A DNA stretch of 16,220 nt from Solobacterium sp. (GCA_016284975.1 JAEEPV010000302.1:1-16220), one strand, 5' to 3'. Shown: positions 6,751 through 14,258, counted from the stretch's first letter. Numbers and translations are program-made. Notes: generated from the sequence alone by a model not told the origin.

Positions 6751-8022
6751 TCAAAGTACTTCGATCTCCTGCAGTTCTTCCCGTTTCAGCGAATGAATCT
6801 CTCCGTCTGCCCCCATGGCGTATACCGCAAAATAACCGTCAATCGTAAATGTTTCGCTGTCCTCCCCCGGATACTGAACCGTTACCTCCAGGGAACGGTG
6901 ATCACCATAAGGTCCAACCGCTTCACCGACCTTGACAACCGTGAGTTTTTTCATCATCAGAAGACTTGCATATCCTTTTTTCGAATATTTGTTCAAGTCC
7001 TTTTTCAGTTTCATCACGGGAGGCGTACCGTTGTTTTCATTCACGGAAAAGAACAAAAATTCACGGGGCGTCAGAAAGACACCGTCCTTCATCTGCACAC
7101 GGCAATAGCAGATCTTCCGATCCGGTGTATTTTCCGGATCAACACGAATGGTTTCGACCATGTTGATCTGGATCTTTTCCGGTTCCAGAAGTCCGATTCC
7201 TTTATTCTCAGCCGCTCCCAGAAACAGCAGCTCATCACCGGGATGGGTTTTCAGAAGCGACTCTCTTCCAGCAGTATCTTTCAATACATATCCGTTCGAA
7301 GACTTGTCCATGGAGACCAGATTATGAAGCGTTTGGAATTCGATCTTCCCAACCGGCTTATACACCAGAGAATTTCCGATGGCAGAATATTCCTTCCCAA
7401 GACCATCCGTAAGGACGGCTGTTCCTTTCGGTATATAATCTCCAAACGGATGTGTTCCATTAATGGCCGATGATAACTGCGCTTTCGATTCACCCGGTCC
7501 TGTACTTCCTGCACTCTGTACAGCAGGTGCCTCTTTCGCTTCATACGGAAGTCCGAAGCGGGTAAACGCCTCGACGAATTTAAACGCATATTCCTCATCC
7601 GACATATTGTACTTAAGGATTGCCTGCATACGGGAAATCCGCAGCTTCAGCCCGGGCGACAGCTGTGTTTCTTCCAGAAAGATCGCAAGAAACGGTTTAT
7701 TCTCATTCAGCGCATAATCGATCTCGTTCAGAACATTCGGCCGCACAGCGGATTTCTGTGTAATCATCACGACAAACACCGCACAGTTGGACAGTGCTTC
7801 TGCGATCGCTTCCGACCATTCATTTCCGGGTGCGATTCCCTCGTCATACCAGACATGGAATCCGGCCTCATTAAAATGCGCAATCTCCGGGAATACCCGG
7901 GGAGAATCGACATGCGCATAACTCACAAAGATATACGGTTCTTTCCCCCGATAAGCGGGATATGGCAGCCGCCCTACACCCGGTACAAGTTTTGTCTCCA
8001 TCTTGTTCACAACCTCCGTCAT
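6751..8022 (-). CDS. TIR-domain protein with an unrecognised C-terminal domain
   Basis: 423 residues from the ATG at 8022. A GGAGG lies inside the first codons, so the ATG at 8001 (residue 8) may be the true start. A TIR domain covers about 29-160: YIFVSYAHVD opens it, HVWYDEGIAPGNEW gives the BB-loop-like region, and Glu71 in WSEAI sits where the catalytic glutamate of NAD-cleaving TIRs lies. NEIDYAL follows. Residues 160-185 form a Ser/Ala/Gly-rich linker. Residues 185-423 look like a mostly beta domain with no membrane helix; I do not recognise it. Bacterial TIRs often cleave NAD or make cyclic ADP-ribose signals, frequently in phage defence, and the attached domain is usually the sensor. 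That role is inference here, since no known defence partner lies beside it. It has its own upstream promoter-like region and is separated from the zinc-ribbon operon by hairpins. Confidence 0.85.
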   Translation of the reverse strand: MTEVVNKMETKLVPGVGRLPYPAYRGKEPYIFVSYAHVDSPRVFPEIAHFNEAGFHVWYDEGIAPGNEWSEAIAEALSNCAVFVVMITQKSAVRPNVLNEIDYALNENKPFLAIFLEETQLSPGLKLRISRMQAILKYNMSDEEYAFKFVEAFTRFGLPYEAKEAPAVQSAGSTGPGESKAQLSSAINGTHPFGDYIPKGTAVLTDGLGKEYSAIGNSLVYKPVGKIEFQTLHNLVSMDKSSNGYVLKDTAGRESLLKTHPGDELLFLGAAENKGIGLLEPEKIQINMVETIRVDPENTPDRKICYCRVQMKDGVFLTPREFLFFSVNENNGTPPVMKLKKDLNKYSKKGYASLLMMKKLTVVKVGEAVGPYGDHRSLEVTVQYPGEDSETFTIDGYFAVYAMGADGEIHSLKREELQEIEVL

Positions 8023-8104
8023 GATTTTTTCTGCCTAACGGCATCTGTTCCAATTATTTAAAAACGCTGTGGCTGGTTCGTCCTTCTGTCCGCTCCTAAA
8101 ATTC

Positions 8105-8136
8105 ATTATACATGTATACATATTCATCCCATGCAA
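8105..8136 (-). promoter_or_regulatory. Candidate promoter of the TIR gene, with an overlapping palindrome
   Basis: On the minus strand TATAAT (8110-8105) is a perfect -10. The nearest -35-like TTGCAT (8136-8131) is 20 bases upstream, longer than ideal. A perfect 12-bp palindrome, TATACATGTATA (8107-8118), overlaps the -10, and ATGAAT repeats flank it. It is a good candidate operator for a repressor. Confidence 0.4.
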
Positions 8137-8173
8137 AGCGGAAGATAACGGAATGTCTTAAAACCGTATGCGG

Positions 8174-8203
8174 CAGATCCCTGTTTCCGGAAAACAGGAT
8201 CTG
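8174..8203. repeat. Second hairpin after the zinc-ribbon operon
   Basis: A near-palindrome runs from CAGATCC to GGATCTG, with a CCGG centre and CTGTTT/AAACAG in the arms. It directly follows the terminator stem on the minus strand, making two hairpins in a row ahead of the TIR promoter. Confidence 0.5.
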
Positions 8204-8240
8204 ACAGAAAAGAAGACGGTTTGTTTTCCGTCTTCCATAA
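8200..8240 (-). terminator. Terminator of the zinc-ribbon operon
   Basis: GAAGACGG (8212-8219) and CCGTCTTC (8228-8235) pair perfectly around 8 bases. On the minus strand the stem is followed by TTTTCTG. It lies 32 bases after the stop at 8267. Confidence 0.7.
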
Positions 8241-8266
8241 GATCAGCGACTCAGGCTCTAACCGGC

Positions 8267-8839
8267 CTATCGGAGATACGGTGCGATCAGGCTGCAGATC
8301 TGATCCGGATTTGCTTTTTTGGTGGAAGGCACGAAGGATACCGCTTTACCATTCTTCATCTCAAGCACAACTGTTTCCTTCAGCCCGGCATATTTCCCCT
8401 TGCGGACACTGGCAATTTCCTGGAACCAGTACGTATCGACCGGATTCTTCTTCGCGTCATTGATGGACAGCGCTGCACCGAGCACCGGTCCGAGCATATA
8501 ACCGCTCTGATTACCGGTCTTCTTGTGATATTCGATACGGTTATCGTATACGAAGAAGTCACCATCTCCCGTAACGGTGCCGATCGCCTTCCCGCCGTTG
8601 TAGCGGGTTACTTTTCCGGCTTCCAGCAGAAGTGCTCCAGTCTGCTGAGGGGCATAACCGGCAGGCTGCACATTCGGCTGCTGATAAGCGGGCTGCTGTG
8701 GGTAGACCGGCTGCTGGTAAGCAGGCTGCTGCGGATAAACCGGCTGCTGTGCAGCAGGTGCAACCACCTGCGGGGTGCCGCACTGGCTGCAGAAGCGGCT
8801 TCCATCCGGGAGCTGAGTTCCGCAATTCATACAAAACAT
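8267..8839 (-). CDS. N-terminal zinc-ribbon protein with a Pro/Gln repeat linker and a GRAM/PH-like domain
   Basis: 190 residues. The ATG at 8839 follows AGGAGGAGG. The zinc ribbon is MFCMNCG...FCSQCG (residues 1-21), a pair of CxxCG knuckles separated by a PDG turn. Residues 31-55 hold two exact copies of the 11-residue unit QQPVYPQQPAY and a partial third, giving a flexible linker. From about residue 68 to the end lies a compact alpha/beta domain resembling bacterial PH/GRAM-type domains (GKVTRYNGGKAIGTVTGDGDFFVYDNRIEYHKK, in part), with a short hydrophobic LGPVLGAAL segment. It is probably cytoplasmic and may sit on the inner face of the membrane. It is the second gene of an operon, 22 bp after the zinc-ribbon membrane protein. 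Zinc-ribbon plus PH-like proteins are common in Bacillota but have no settled function. Confidence 0.85.
   Translation of the reverse strand: MFCMNCGTQLPDGSRFCSQCGTPQVVAPAAQQPVYPQQPAYQQPVYPQQPAYQQPNVQPAGYAPQQTGALLLEAGKVTRYNGGKAIGTVTGDGDFFVYDNRIEYHKKTGNQSGYMLGPVLGAALSINDAKKNPVDTYWFQEIASVRKGKYAGLKETVVLEMKNGKAVSFVPSTKKANPDQICSLIAPYLR
8675..8749 (-). repeat. 33-bp coding repeats (PQQP-Y linker)
   Basis: Two full copies and a part copy of a 33-bp unit encode QQPVYPQQPAY. This is a low-complexity linker inside the zinc-ribbon gene and may vary in copy number between strains. Confidence 0.75.
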
Positions 8840-8861
8840 GATTTATTTCCTCCTCCTGTTT

Positions 8862-10106
8862 TCATTTATACCAATCATCTTTGTTGTCATACCAGAAATA
8901 CAATCTGTCACCAAAGAGTTCATTTTCAATCAGTGCTTCGAAACGCTGCTGTTCGGTTTCGTTCGGCATCTTGATATGATTTGGAACCTTTACACCATTG
9001 AACTCATGCTCGATGTTTTCCAGTTCATAGGTGACATACGTCTGCATCACGTCATCCGGAATCGTTACTGCATTATTTCCGCTTGATGGCTTTGGCGTGG
9101 AGTATACCGGCTGATATGTCGGTGTATTGTCGGACTTGTTGTCGTATTCCACAAACACATTGCCTGCGGAGGAAGATTCCCTCAGAAACTGGCTGCCGAC
9201 CGTTGTGCCGTCGAGACTTTCATAATAGATCTGATCATAGCTGAGCGTTTCGCCGGTGGAGGGGATCGTCCAGTTTTCCCCGCCGGCATGAGTGACCGGT
9301 ACAAGCTTCGTATACGTTCTTGCATGGCCTTCATCGGTGTTGCTGCTCATCATACCGGAAAAGGATCCGTCTGCGTTTTTACTGACCGAGATCGATCCGG
9401 TGCCGTCTTCCTCGGAGACATTGAGACTCATACTGCTGGAGGATGGAGAGCCATTCATCGTAAACATCTCTTCCTCTTCGCCGTCCCGATAAACATAGTT
9501 TACAACGCCGTCTGGGCCGATTCGGACAAGCATAGCTTCAATGTTGTTGCCGTCCGGTGAGTAGGATTCCCAAATATAGTATTCGCCGGATGCGGCAGTT
9601 TCCGTAGTTCCGTAACTGCCGTTATAACCGGAACCGTTATTGGTTTCCTGCTGTACGACCGGTGGTTTATAGGTTCCCCCGCCGTCACCGCCTCCGCCAT
9701 CACCAAGTACTCCGTTTACTGCAGCGATCGCAAGTCCCCCGACCGCTGCACCGACGGCAATTTTGGCGCCAAGACCCATACCTGCTTTCCCGGCTTTGGC
9801 AGCTGCTTTTTTCGCTGTTTTAGCGGCAGCTTTTTTCCCTGCTGCTGCAGCGTTAGCAGTCGGAGGCTGATTACGGTAAGCAGCCCCCTGCGGCTGCTGG
9901 ACATATGGAGATGCCTGGGGCTGTGGATTAGGAGCCTGCGGCTGCTGTACATATCCGGGAGCTGCCTGTGAGCTGATCTGAGGATTTAGGATCTGCGGCT
10001 GTGGGTTCTGTATGCCCTGTGCAGGATTCTGCGGAAGTGGTTTTCCGCATTTCTGGCAGAATTTTGCGCCGTCCGGCATCAGTGCTCCGCATGACACGCA
10101 ATACAC
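8862..10106 (-). CDS. N-terminal zinc-ribbon membrane protein, larger partner
   Basis: 414 residues from the GTG at 10106. An ATG at 10121 gives a longer form, but its GGAGG is best read as the ribosome binding site (8 bases) for the GTG, which also puts the zinc ribbon (MYCVSCG...FCQKCG) at the very N-terminus, as in the neighbour. Residues about 25-85 are Pro/Gln-rich with two YVQQPQ units; 85-110 are Ala/Lys-rich; one membrane helix with small residues lies at about 111-135, followed by a glycine run. The rest, about 270 residues, should lie outside. It contains a beta-rich stretch (GEYYIWESYSPDGNN..., FTMNGSPSSSSMSLNV) that looks like a lipocalin-like or similar small-molecule barrel, and an acidic, aromatic C-terminus. 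It is the first gene of the operon with the gene at 8267. No enzyme motif is visible; a sensor or cell-envelope scaffold is possible. Confidence 0.82.
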   Translation of the reverse strand: MYCVSCGALMPDGAKFCQKCGKPLPQNPAQGIQNPQPQILNPQISSQAAPGYVQQPQAPNPQPQASPYVQQPQGAAYRNQPPTANAAAAGKKAAAKTAKKAAAKAGKAGMGLGAKIAVGAAVGGLAIAAVNGVLGDGGGGDGGGTYKPPVVQQETNNGSGYNGSYGTTETAASGEYYIWESYSPDGNNIEAMLVRIGPDGVVNYVYRDGEEEEMFTMNGSPSSSSMSLNVSEEDGTGSISVSKNADGSFSGMMSSNTDEGHARTYTKLVPVTHAGGENWTIPSTGETLSYDQIYYESLDGTTVGSQFLRESSSAGNVFVEYDNKSDNTPTYQPVYSTPKPSSGNNAVTIPDDVMQTYVTYELENIEHEFNGVKVPNHIKMPNETEQQRFEALIENELFGDRLYFWYDNKDDWYK

Positions 10107-10358
10107 AATGTATTCCTCCATTCTACTGTATGGTTCCGGTTACTCGGGTCAGAATACAGATCCCTTCTGCCGATGAAATACCCCGGAACGATAAAACCGC
10201 AGACGGGAAAAACTTCCTGGTTTTCCGCCGTCTGACGATGTCATCATTTCTGTTCTGATCGTGCTGATAAGTTAACGTTACCACCCCTGTCATGCATCAG
10301 GCGGAAAGATGACACAGTTGGCAAATGCCGCAAATGGAAAGAAACTTGGGATCCGTCC

Positions 10359-10386
10359 TGTATATAGAAGACACCGGATGCGGCAA
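10359..10386 (-). promoter_or_regulatory. Possible promoter of the zinc-ribbon operon
   Basis: On the minus strand TTGCCG (10386-10381) and TATACA (10364-10359) are 16 bases apart. If used, the leader would be about 245 bases and would contain the imperfect hairpin at 10200-10234, followed by TTTT. Confidence 0.25.
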
Positions 10387-10476
10387 TCACATGCTTGCAG
10401 GTTCCTCATGAAATGGCTTTTTTATGCATAAACCAGCTGTTCTGCCCGGTTAAAAGAAGATGAATTTCCGGTTTCT

Positions 10477-10519
10477 CTGCAGGGCAGATTTCCCTGCAGA
10501 AAGCCCTTCTGCGGCTTTC
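10477..10519. repeat. Two adjacent perfect hairpins upstream of the lipoprotein gene
   Basis: CTGCAGGG (10477-10484) pairs with CCCTGCAG (10492-10499). GAAAGCC (10499-10505) pairs with GGCTTTC (10513-10519). The two stems share one base. There is no T-run on either strand. They lie about 30 bases before a possible extended -10 (TGCTACTAT, ending 10556) of the plus-strand gene, so they may be a protein-binding site. Confidence 0.5.
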
Positions 10520-10578
10520 GGGCAGCCCAAATGCCTGTCTGCATGTATGCTACTATTTATTTGCAGAAGGAGGTACTG

Positions 10579-11748
10579 ATGATGACTGAAAAACACCACA
10601 TTGCATTCCGCAGGAGTATACTGGCAGCTCTGTTGTCAGTAAGCACTTTCTTTCTTCCGGGCTGCACTGCATCCCGGCCTTCCGGCTCCGCCAACGCACC
10701 TGCTTCAGGTACTGGCAGCAGCTCAAAAGCGCTCGAATTCAAAAACGTATCTTCTGTTTCCATCGCGTCTGTTTTAAAAGAAAGAAATCGTGATGCCAAT
10801 GAAGAACTGCTTGCCGGGTTTGACTGGTTTTATGACGGTTATATGAAGAGCGGGCAGAGTCTTGAATATATGCCAAAGGGCGCGGTAAGTGTTACCGATC
10901 CATCCAGACTGGATGGGGAGTGGATGGCAACGCATTATCGTCATCCCGATGACAGCTGGCAGAAGCAGATTCTGATTGCCGATATTCAGACCGAAGGAGA
11001 TGCGGTATCGTACACGGAAACATGGCAGTACATCTTCTTTCATGACGGATCTCAGCAGGATGCCAGAACCGCCGCCCATGATCTGCCGTATACCGGTAAA
11101 GCGGGCAGGAATCCTCTGACGGTCAGTCTTACGGAAGCGTATTTTGACAACAAATTAGATTATCTTAACGTTTATGAATACAACGGCTTCCTCTATGCCG
11201 TCGGCACCTATTATTCCGACTATGACAAGGATAGCGGCTTTGCCGCAATGTACAAAGCGGCGGATGATTTCACTCCCTCAGCAAAGCCGCAGCCGGTCAC
11301 TACAGAAAAGCCGGTTGAGATAAAGCCATCCGGCAGCAGAGAAGAACAGGCTGATCCGAATGAAGTGCCGGAAACCGTACCAGCGCCCAGTGGACTGGAA
11401 TATCTGGAAGAAACCTGGAAAGGCGGAGATTATTATTTCACAATCCGCTTTCTGAAAGACGGAAGACTCAATTACACCCAGTACAGTGTGGAACCACTCG
11501 CAGAAGACACCGGCTTTGGCGGTATGGATGCGCATTATGTGACAAACAGCTACTGCAGCTATACATCCGGCAGTGCCGCTGGTTCGATTTCGTTCAATGA
11601 TCCGGAAAACCCAAAAGTATCTCTTGTTATTGAACGGATATCCGATGACAGCCTGAAGATACAGACCTATACCGACGGTAAACGGTCCGGTGAGAGTACG
11701 GTTTCCAGAGCGGACAGCCCGACGGTATTTGTACCTTTGAAAAAATAA
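10579..11748 (+). CDS. Lipoprotein of unknown function
   Basis: 389 residues. AAGGAGG (ending 10573) precedes ATGs at 10579 and 10582; longer upstream frames lack a binding site. The signal is lipoprotein-type: basic HHIAFRR, a hydrophobic stretch, then lipobox FLPGC with Cys29 as the lipidation site. A Ser/Gly/Ala-rich tether follows. The mature protein has two beta-rich parts, about residues 95-230 (DGEWMATHYRHPDD...) and 270-375 (LEETWKGGDYYFTIRFLKDG...), separated by a Pro/Glu-rich linker. I recognise no enzyme family. The W-x-G/D-x-Y style of its beta strands resembles the outside part of the zinc-ribbon protein at 8862, which may mean related ligand-binding barrels. It is probably co-transcribed with the next gene, 56 bp downstream. 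Confidence 0.82.
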   Translation: MMTEKHHIAFRRSILAALLSVSTFFLPGCTASRPSGSANAPASGTGSSSKALEFKNVSSVSIASVLKERNRDANEELLAGFDWFYDGYMKSGQSLEYMPKGAVSVTDPSRLDGEWMATHYRHPDDSWQKQILIADIQTEGDAVSYTETWQYIFFHDGSQQDARTAAHDLPYTGKAGRNPLTVSLTEAYFDNKLDYLNVYEYNGFLYAVGTYYSDYDKDSGFAAMYKAADDFTPSAKPQPVTTEKPVEIKPSGSREEQADPNEVPETVPAPSGLEYLEETWKGGDYYFTIRFLKDGRLNYTQYSVEPLAEDTGFGGMDAHYVTNSYCSYTSGSAAGSISFNDPENPKVSLVIERISDDSLKIQTYTDGKRSGESTVSRADSPTVFVPLKK

Positions 11749-11804
11749 TGTGAGCGACACGACAATATAAACATTGTCCGATTATGGACGGAAAGGAGAC
11801 GGTA

Positions 11805-12995
11805 ATGGAAAAAGTATGCCCATTCTGCGGAAAGCCGGTCGCTGACGGTGATACCGTCTGTACAAGCTGCGGCAGAGCTTTGGATCAAACCACAGACAAT
11901 CATGCAGAAACAATAACGAGTACTTCACAAGCGGCCCAAAAGCCTGCCGGTTCACTTCGAAGAAAAGTGATTGGCTGGACAGCTGCTGCAGTTGCCCTGG
12001 CAGGTATCTGTTATGCGGCACGTCAGTCGGGAAATGTGGCCGGTTCGTCTTCTGCTGCGATTGCGATTTCCGCACCGGCAAAAGTGAATCCGGTATCCGG
12101 CAATCAGATCGTGGCGGTGACGAAACCGCTCTATATCATCAAGGAAGATGACATGGCCTACACGAATATTCAGTGGGCTACGGCACTCTGCCCGGAACTC
12201 AGGGATTACATTCCCAGCGATATTCCGGAGCTGGAAGCGATGGCAAATAATGAGGTCAAAATCTCCGGCAGCAGTGTCAGAATCGACCTCGCACCGCTTG
12301 CCGGCATTACGCCGATTGTCTTTTCGGATATTGGCAACGGCAGCGTAACGCCCGCAAGCATTCCGGATGAAGAAATCGAAATCGTTTATGGCTACCGGGA
12401 TGGCATCACTCTGTATGGAACGATCACAGACTTTGGCACAACCAGAGAAATGGCGAACTCGCCGTCGATTCATTACGGGAAACATTCCGGAAATTATGAC
12501 AAGAATGAGTTCAACAACAATACCGTATACTATATCAACGGAACGATCGACCGTTTGAAGAACAACGTTCGCAGTGACAACGGCTTTACCTCCGGATACA
12601 AAGAGACGGTATATCACCATGAAGGGATGTTTCTGAACATGAAGCGGACGCACGGAAACCTGTATACCTATCCGGGTGTTACCGAGCGGGGAAAAGAAGG
12701 AATCTATAACAGTGATGATGAACTGACCGGATACCAGGACGTAGAATACCAGGCGTTCTCCCGCTTTCAGATCCTCTATTTCCCGGATCAGGATATGTTT
12801 CAGGTGGATATTCTGCTGCTAGATCAGGGAAGTCTCTACATGGAAATGGATGACGGAAACGGCAGGCATGAAGATGGTTCCAGTGAAACGGATCATATCT
12901 ACCGGATTATGATGCTTTCGGATTACAATGAACTTCGCTCGGTAGATGAATGGTATGAATATATCGGGCATGACTACATCATCGTCAATCCCTGA
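11805..12995 (+). CDS. N-terminal zinc-ribbon single-pass membrane protein
   Basis: 396 residues. AAAGGAG precedes the ATG at 11805 by 6 bases; an ATG at 11784 lacks a binding site and would put residues before the zinc ribbon. The zinc ribbon is VCPFCG...VCTSCG (residues 4-23). A polar linker follows, then a basic stop (SLRRK) and one membrane helix at about 56-72. By the positive-inside rule the ribbon is cytoplasmic and the large C-terminal part is outside. The outside part, about 320 residues, begins with a Ser/Ala-rich tether and has a beta-rich stretch (IVYGYRDGITLYGTITDFG). No enzyme motif is recognised. It shares the architecture of the gene at 8862 and sits in the same transcript as the lipoprotein, so a membrane pair is likely. 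Confidence 0.85.
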   Translation: MEKVCPFCGKPVADGDTVCTSCGRALDQTTDNHAETITSTSQAAQKPAGSLRRKVIGWTAAAVALAGICYAARQSGNVAGSSSAAIAISAPAKVNPVSGNQIVAVTKPLYIIKEDDMAYTNIQWATALCPELRDYIPSDIPELEAMANNEVKISGSSVRIDLAPLAGITPIVFSDIGNGSVTPASIPDEEIEIVYGYRDGITLYGTITDFGTTREMANSPSIHYGKHSGNYDKNEFNNNTVYYINGTIDRLKNNVRSDNGFTSGYKETVYHHEGMFLNMKRTHGNLYTYPGVTERGKEGIYNSDDELTGYQDVEYQAFSRFQILYFPDQDMFQVDILLLDQGSLYMEMDDGNGRHEDGSSETDHIYRIMMLSDYNELRSVDEWYEYIGHDYIIVNP

Positions 12996-13065
12996 TTGAA
13001 AAAAACACTGCCCTCCGGCATGGAACACAGCGAAAAACGAAGTGATCTTATCAATGGACGAAATC

Positions 13066-13103
13066 AGACGAGGAAGTCCGAAACGGACAGAATCGTCTTT
13101 TTT
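13066..13103 (+). terminator. Intrinsic terminator of the lipoprotein/zinc-ribbon operon
   Basis: AGACGA (13066-13071) and TCGTCT (13093-13098) enclose an inner GTCCG/CGGAC stem, and six T follow. It lies about 70 bases after the stop at 12995. Confidence 0.8.
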
Positions 13104-13149
13104 ACGTCTGCCGGGGCTTTTCAGACAGAGCCGCGTCAAGTGTATTCAT

Positions 13150-14082
13150 TCACTCCCTGTCTGAAACAAGAAGATTCCAGTCAGAGACTTCACACTGCCG
13201 GTAGACATTTGTTCCCTCAGCGACAACAGATCCGTCTTTTTTTACACCGACGGTAAATCCGAATCCGGAAGAAATACCGATAAGGTCTTCCCAGGAGGAG
13301 AGATCATAGGGGGCTCCGGCGATTACTGCCGTACCGTCTTCCCGGATCCCCGCAGCGTGATCCCATGCAGAGACAGCCTTGATTTCCTTCCACCCCGTGA
13401 CCTCACACTGGCCATGATCGTTCTTTCCGGCCGCAATGACCGTCCCATCTTTTTGAAGCCCGATCGTGATATTTTCTCCGGCGGCGACAGCGGTAATATT
13501 CCTCCAGGAGCTGACATCACATTCTCCGTAATCATTCTCCCCTGCAGCGATTACGGTTCCGTCTTTCCGCAGACCGATCGTGTGATTGAGACCTGCGGAG
13601 ACCATGACGATGTTCTTCCAGCCGGAAAGATCACACTGACCGTGCAGATTTTCTCCGGCCGCTTCCACCCTTCCGTTTTTTGTAAGCCCTGCAACATGAT
13701 TTTTTCCCATGGAAATCTGAACGATATCTTTCCATCCGGATATCATGTTTCTTTCATAAGGCTTTAGTCCTAGAGGCAATACGGTGCCATCTTCCCGAAG
13801 ACAGATCGTGTAATCGTGCCCTGCCGCGATGCCGGCAATCCCGGTGAGGTCATATACCTTGCACCAGGAGGAAGTCGGTCCGTCCGTTGCAGTCACAGTG
13901 CCATCACTTCTCAGACCAACTGAATGATAACGTCCGGCAGCCACAGCCATTGTGCCTGTCTTTGGAAGCGGCAGGGATACCGTATTCAGTCGGTAAGCAA
14001 GAATCGCCAATATGCCCATAACTGCCAGCAACAAGGCCGGAGCCAGAGCGTTTCCTGTATTTTTATCATTTTTATCATTCAT
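13150..14082 (-). CDS. Membrane-anchored RCC1-type repeat protein (predicted seven-bladed propeller)
   Basis: 310 residues. One hydrophobic helix lies at about 13-31 with Asp/Lys before it, so it is a signal anchor with the rest outside; there is no lipobox. Seven copies of an AAG-x-x-H-x-x-GL-x-x-DGTV core start near residues 48, 86, 124, 162, 200, 238 and 271; the first six are exactly 38 residues apart and the last gap is shorter. Most units end with a C-(D/E)-(L/V)-S-x-W motif. This is the bacterial RCC1/alpha-tubulin suppressor-type repeat, and seven copies fit one closed beta propeller. Such proteins usually bind proteins or ligands; no catalytic residues are visible. No Shine-Dalgarno stands before the ATG, and a TATACT -10-like hexamer ends 6 bases upstream, so the message may be leaderless. 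Confidence 0.88.
   Translation of the reverse strand: MNDKNDKNTGNALAPALLLAVMGILAILAYRLNTVSLPLPKTGTMAVAAGRYHSVGLRSDGTVTATDGPTSSWCKVYDLTGIAGIAAGHDYTICLREDGTVLPLGLKPYERNMISGWKDIVQISMGKNHVAGLTKNGRVEAAGENLHGQCDLSGWKNIVMVSAGLNHTIGLRKDGTVIAAGENDYGECDVSSWRNITAVAAGENITIGLQKDGTVIAAGKNDHGQCEVTGWKEIKAVSAWDHAAGIREDGTAVIAGAPYDLSSWEDLIGISSGFGFTVGVKKDGSVVAEGTNVYRQCEVSDWNLLVSDRE
13213..13953 (-). repeat. Seven tandem RCC1 coding repeats of about 114 bp
   Basis: The repeats encode 38-residue propeller blades. The third, fourth and fifth are the most alike (DGTVIAAGEN / DGTVIAAGKN). Confidence 0.8.
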
Positions 14083-14088
14083 GATTTA

Positions 14089-14135
14089 AGTATAAAAAAT
14101 ATGATCTGTTCCGGACAGTGAAGATTACCCTTCAC
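14089..14135 (-). promoter_or_regulatory. Candidate promoter and operator-like hairpin of the RCC1 gene
   Basis: On the minus strand TATACT lies at 14094-14089, just before the start codon, with no good -35. A perfect 6-bp inverted repeat, GTGAAG/CTTCAC (14118-14123 and 14130-14135), lies where an activator would bind, just upstream of the -35 position. Confidence 0.3.
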
Positions 14136-14228
14136 ATGATCGTACCTGCAGGCAGGACCGCTCCTATCGGATCAGGAAACATCCGTTTTGTGATAATGAC
14201 TGAACCGACCGGCAGACCTGTCGCTCAT

Positions 14229-14258
14229 AAAAAACCCCGGATTACTGCAGTCCGGGAT
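14229..14258 (-). terminator. Intrinsic terminator of the nucleotidase gene
   Basis: CCCGGA and TCCGGG pair around 9 bases. On the minus strand the stem is followed by GG and six T. It lies 30 bases after the stop at 14288. Confidence 0.9.

Larger units (their letters stand above)
10107..10578. other. Long divergent intergenic region with hairpins and no gene
   Basis: 472 bp separate the minus-strand zinc-ribbon operon from the plus-strand lipoprotein gene. No convincing coding frame is seen. It holds an imperfect hairpin at 10200-10234 (CAGACGG / CCGTCTG), a possible minus promoter near 10359-10386, and two perfect hairpins at 10477-10519. The length and structure suggest a regulated leader on at least one side. 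Confidence 0.6.

Noticed and set aside
6317..6796. Plus-strand open frame of 159 codons
   Set aside because: It starts across the terminator hairpin, has a Phe/Ser/Ile-rich product and lies opposite the better-supported small charged gene.
10200..10234. Terminator upstream of the zinc-ribbon operon
   Set aside because: The stem is imperfect, only TTTT follows on the minus strand, and no gene lies upstream on that strand for it to end; it is better kept as a possible leader structure.
11952..12653. Minus-strand open frame of 233 codons
   Set aside because: It is antisense to the zinc-ribbon membrane protein and contains no domain that I recognise.
13213..13953. Regular repeats as a possible CRISPR array
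   Set aside because: The repeats are coding, about 114 bp long, diverged, and translate to RCC1 blades.
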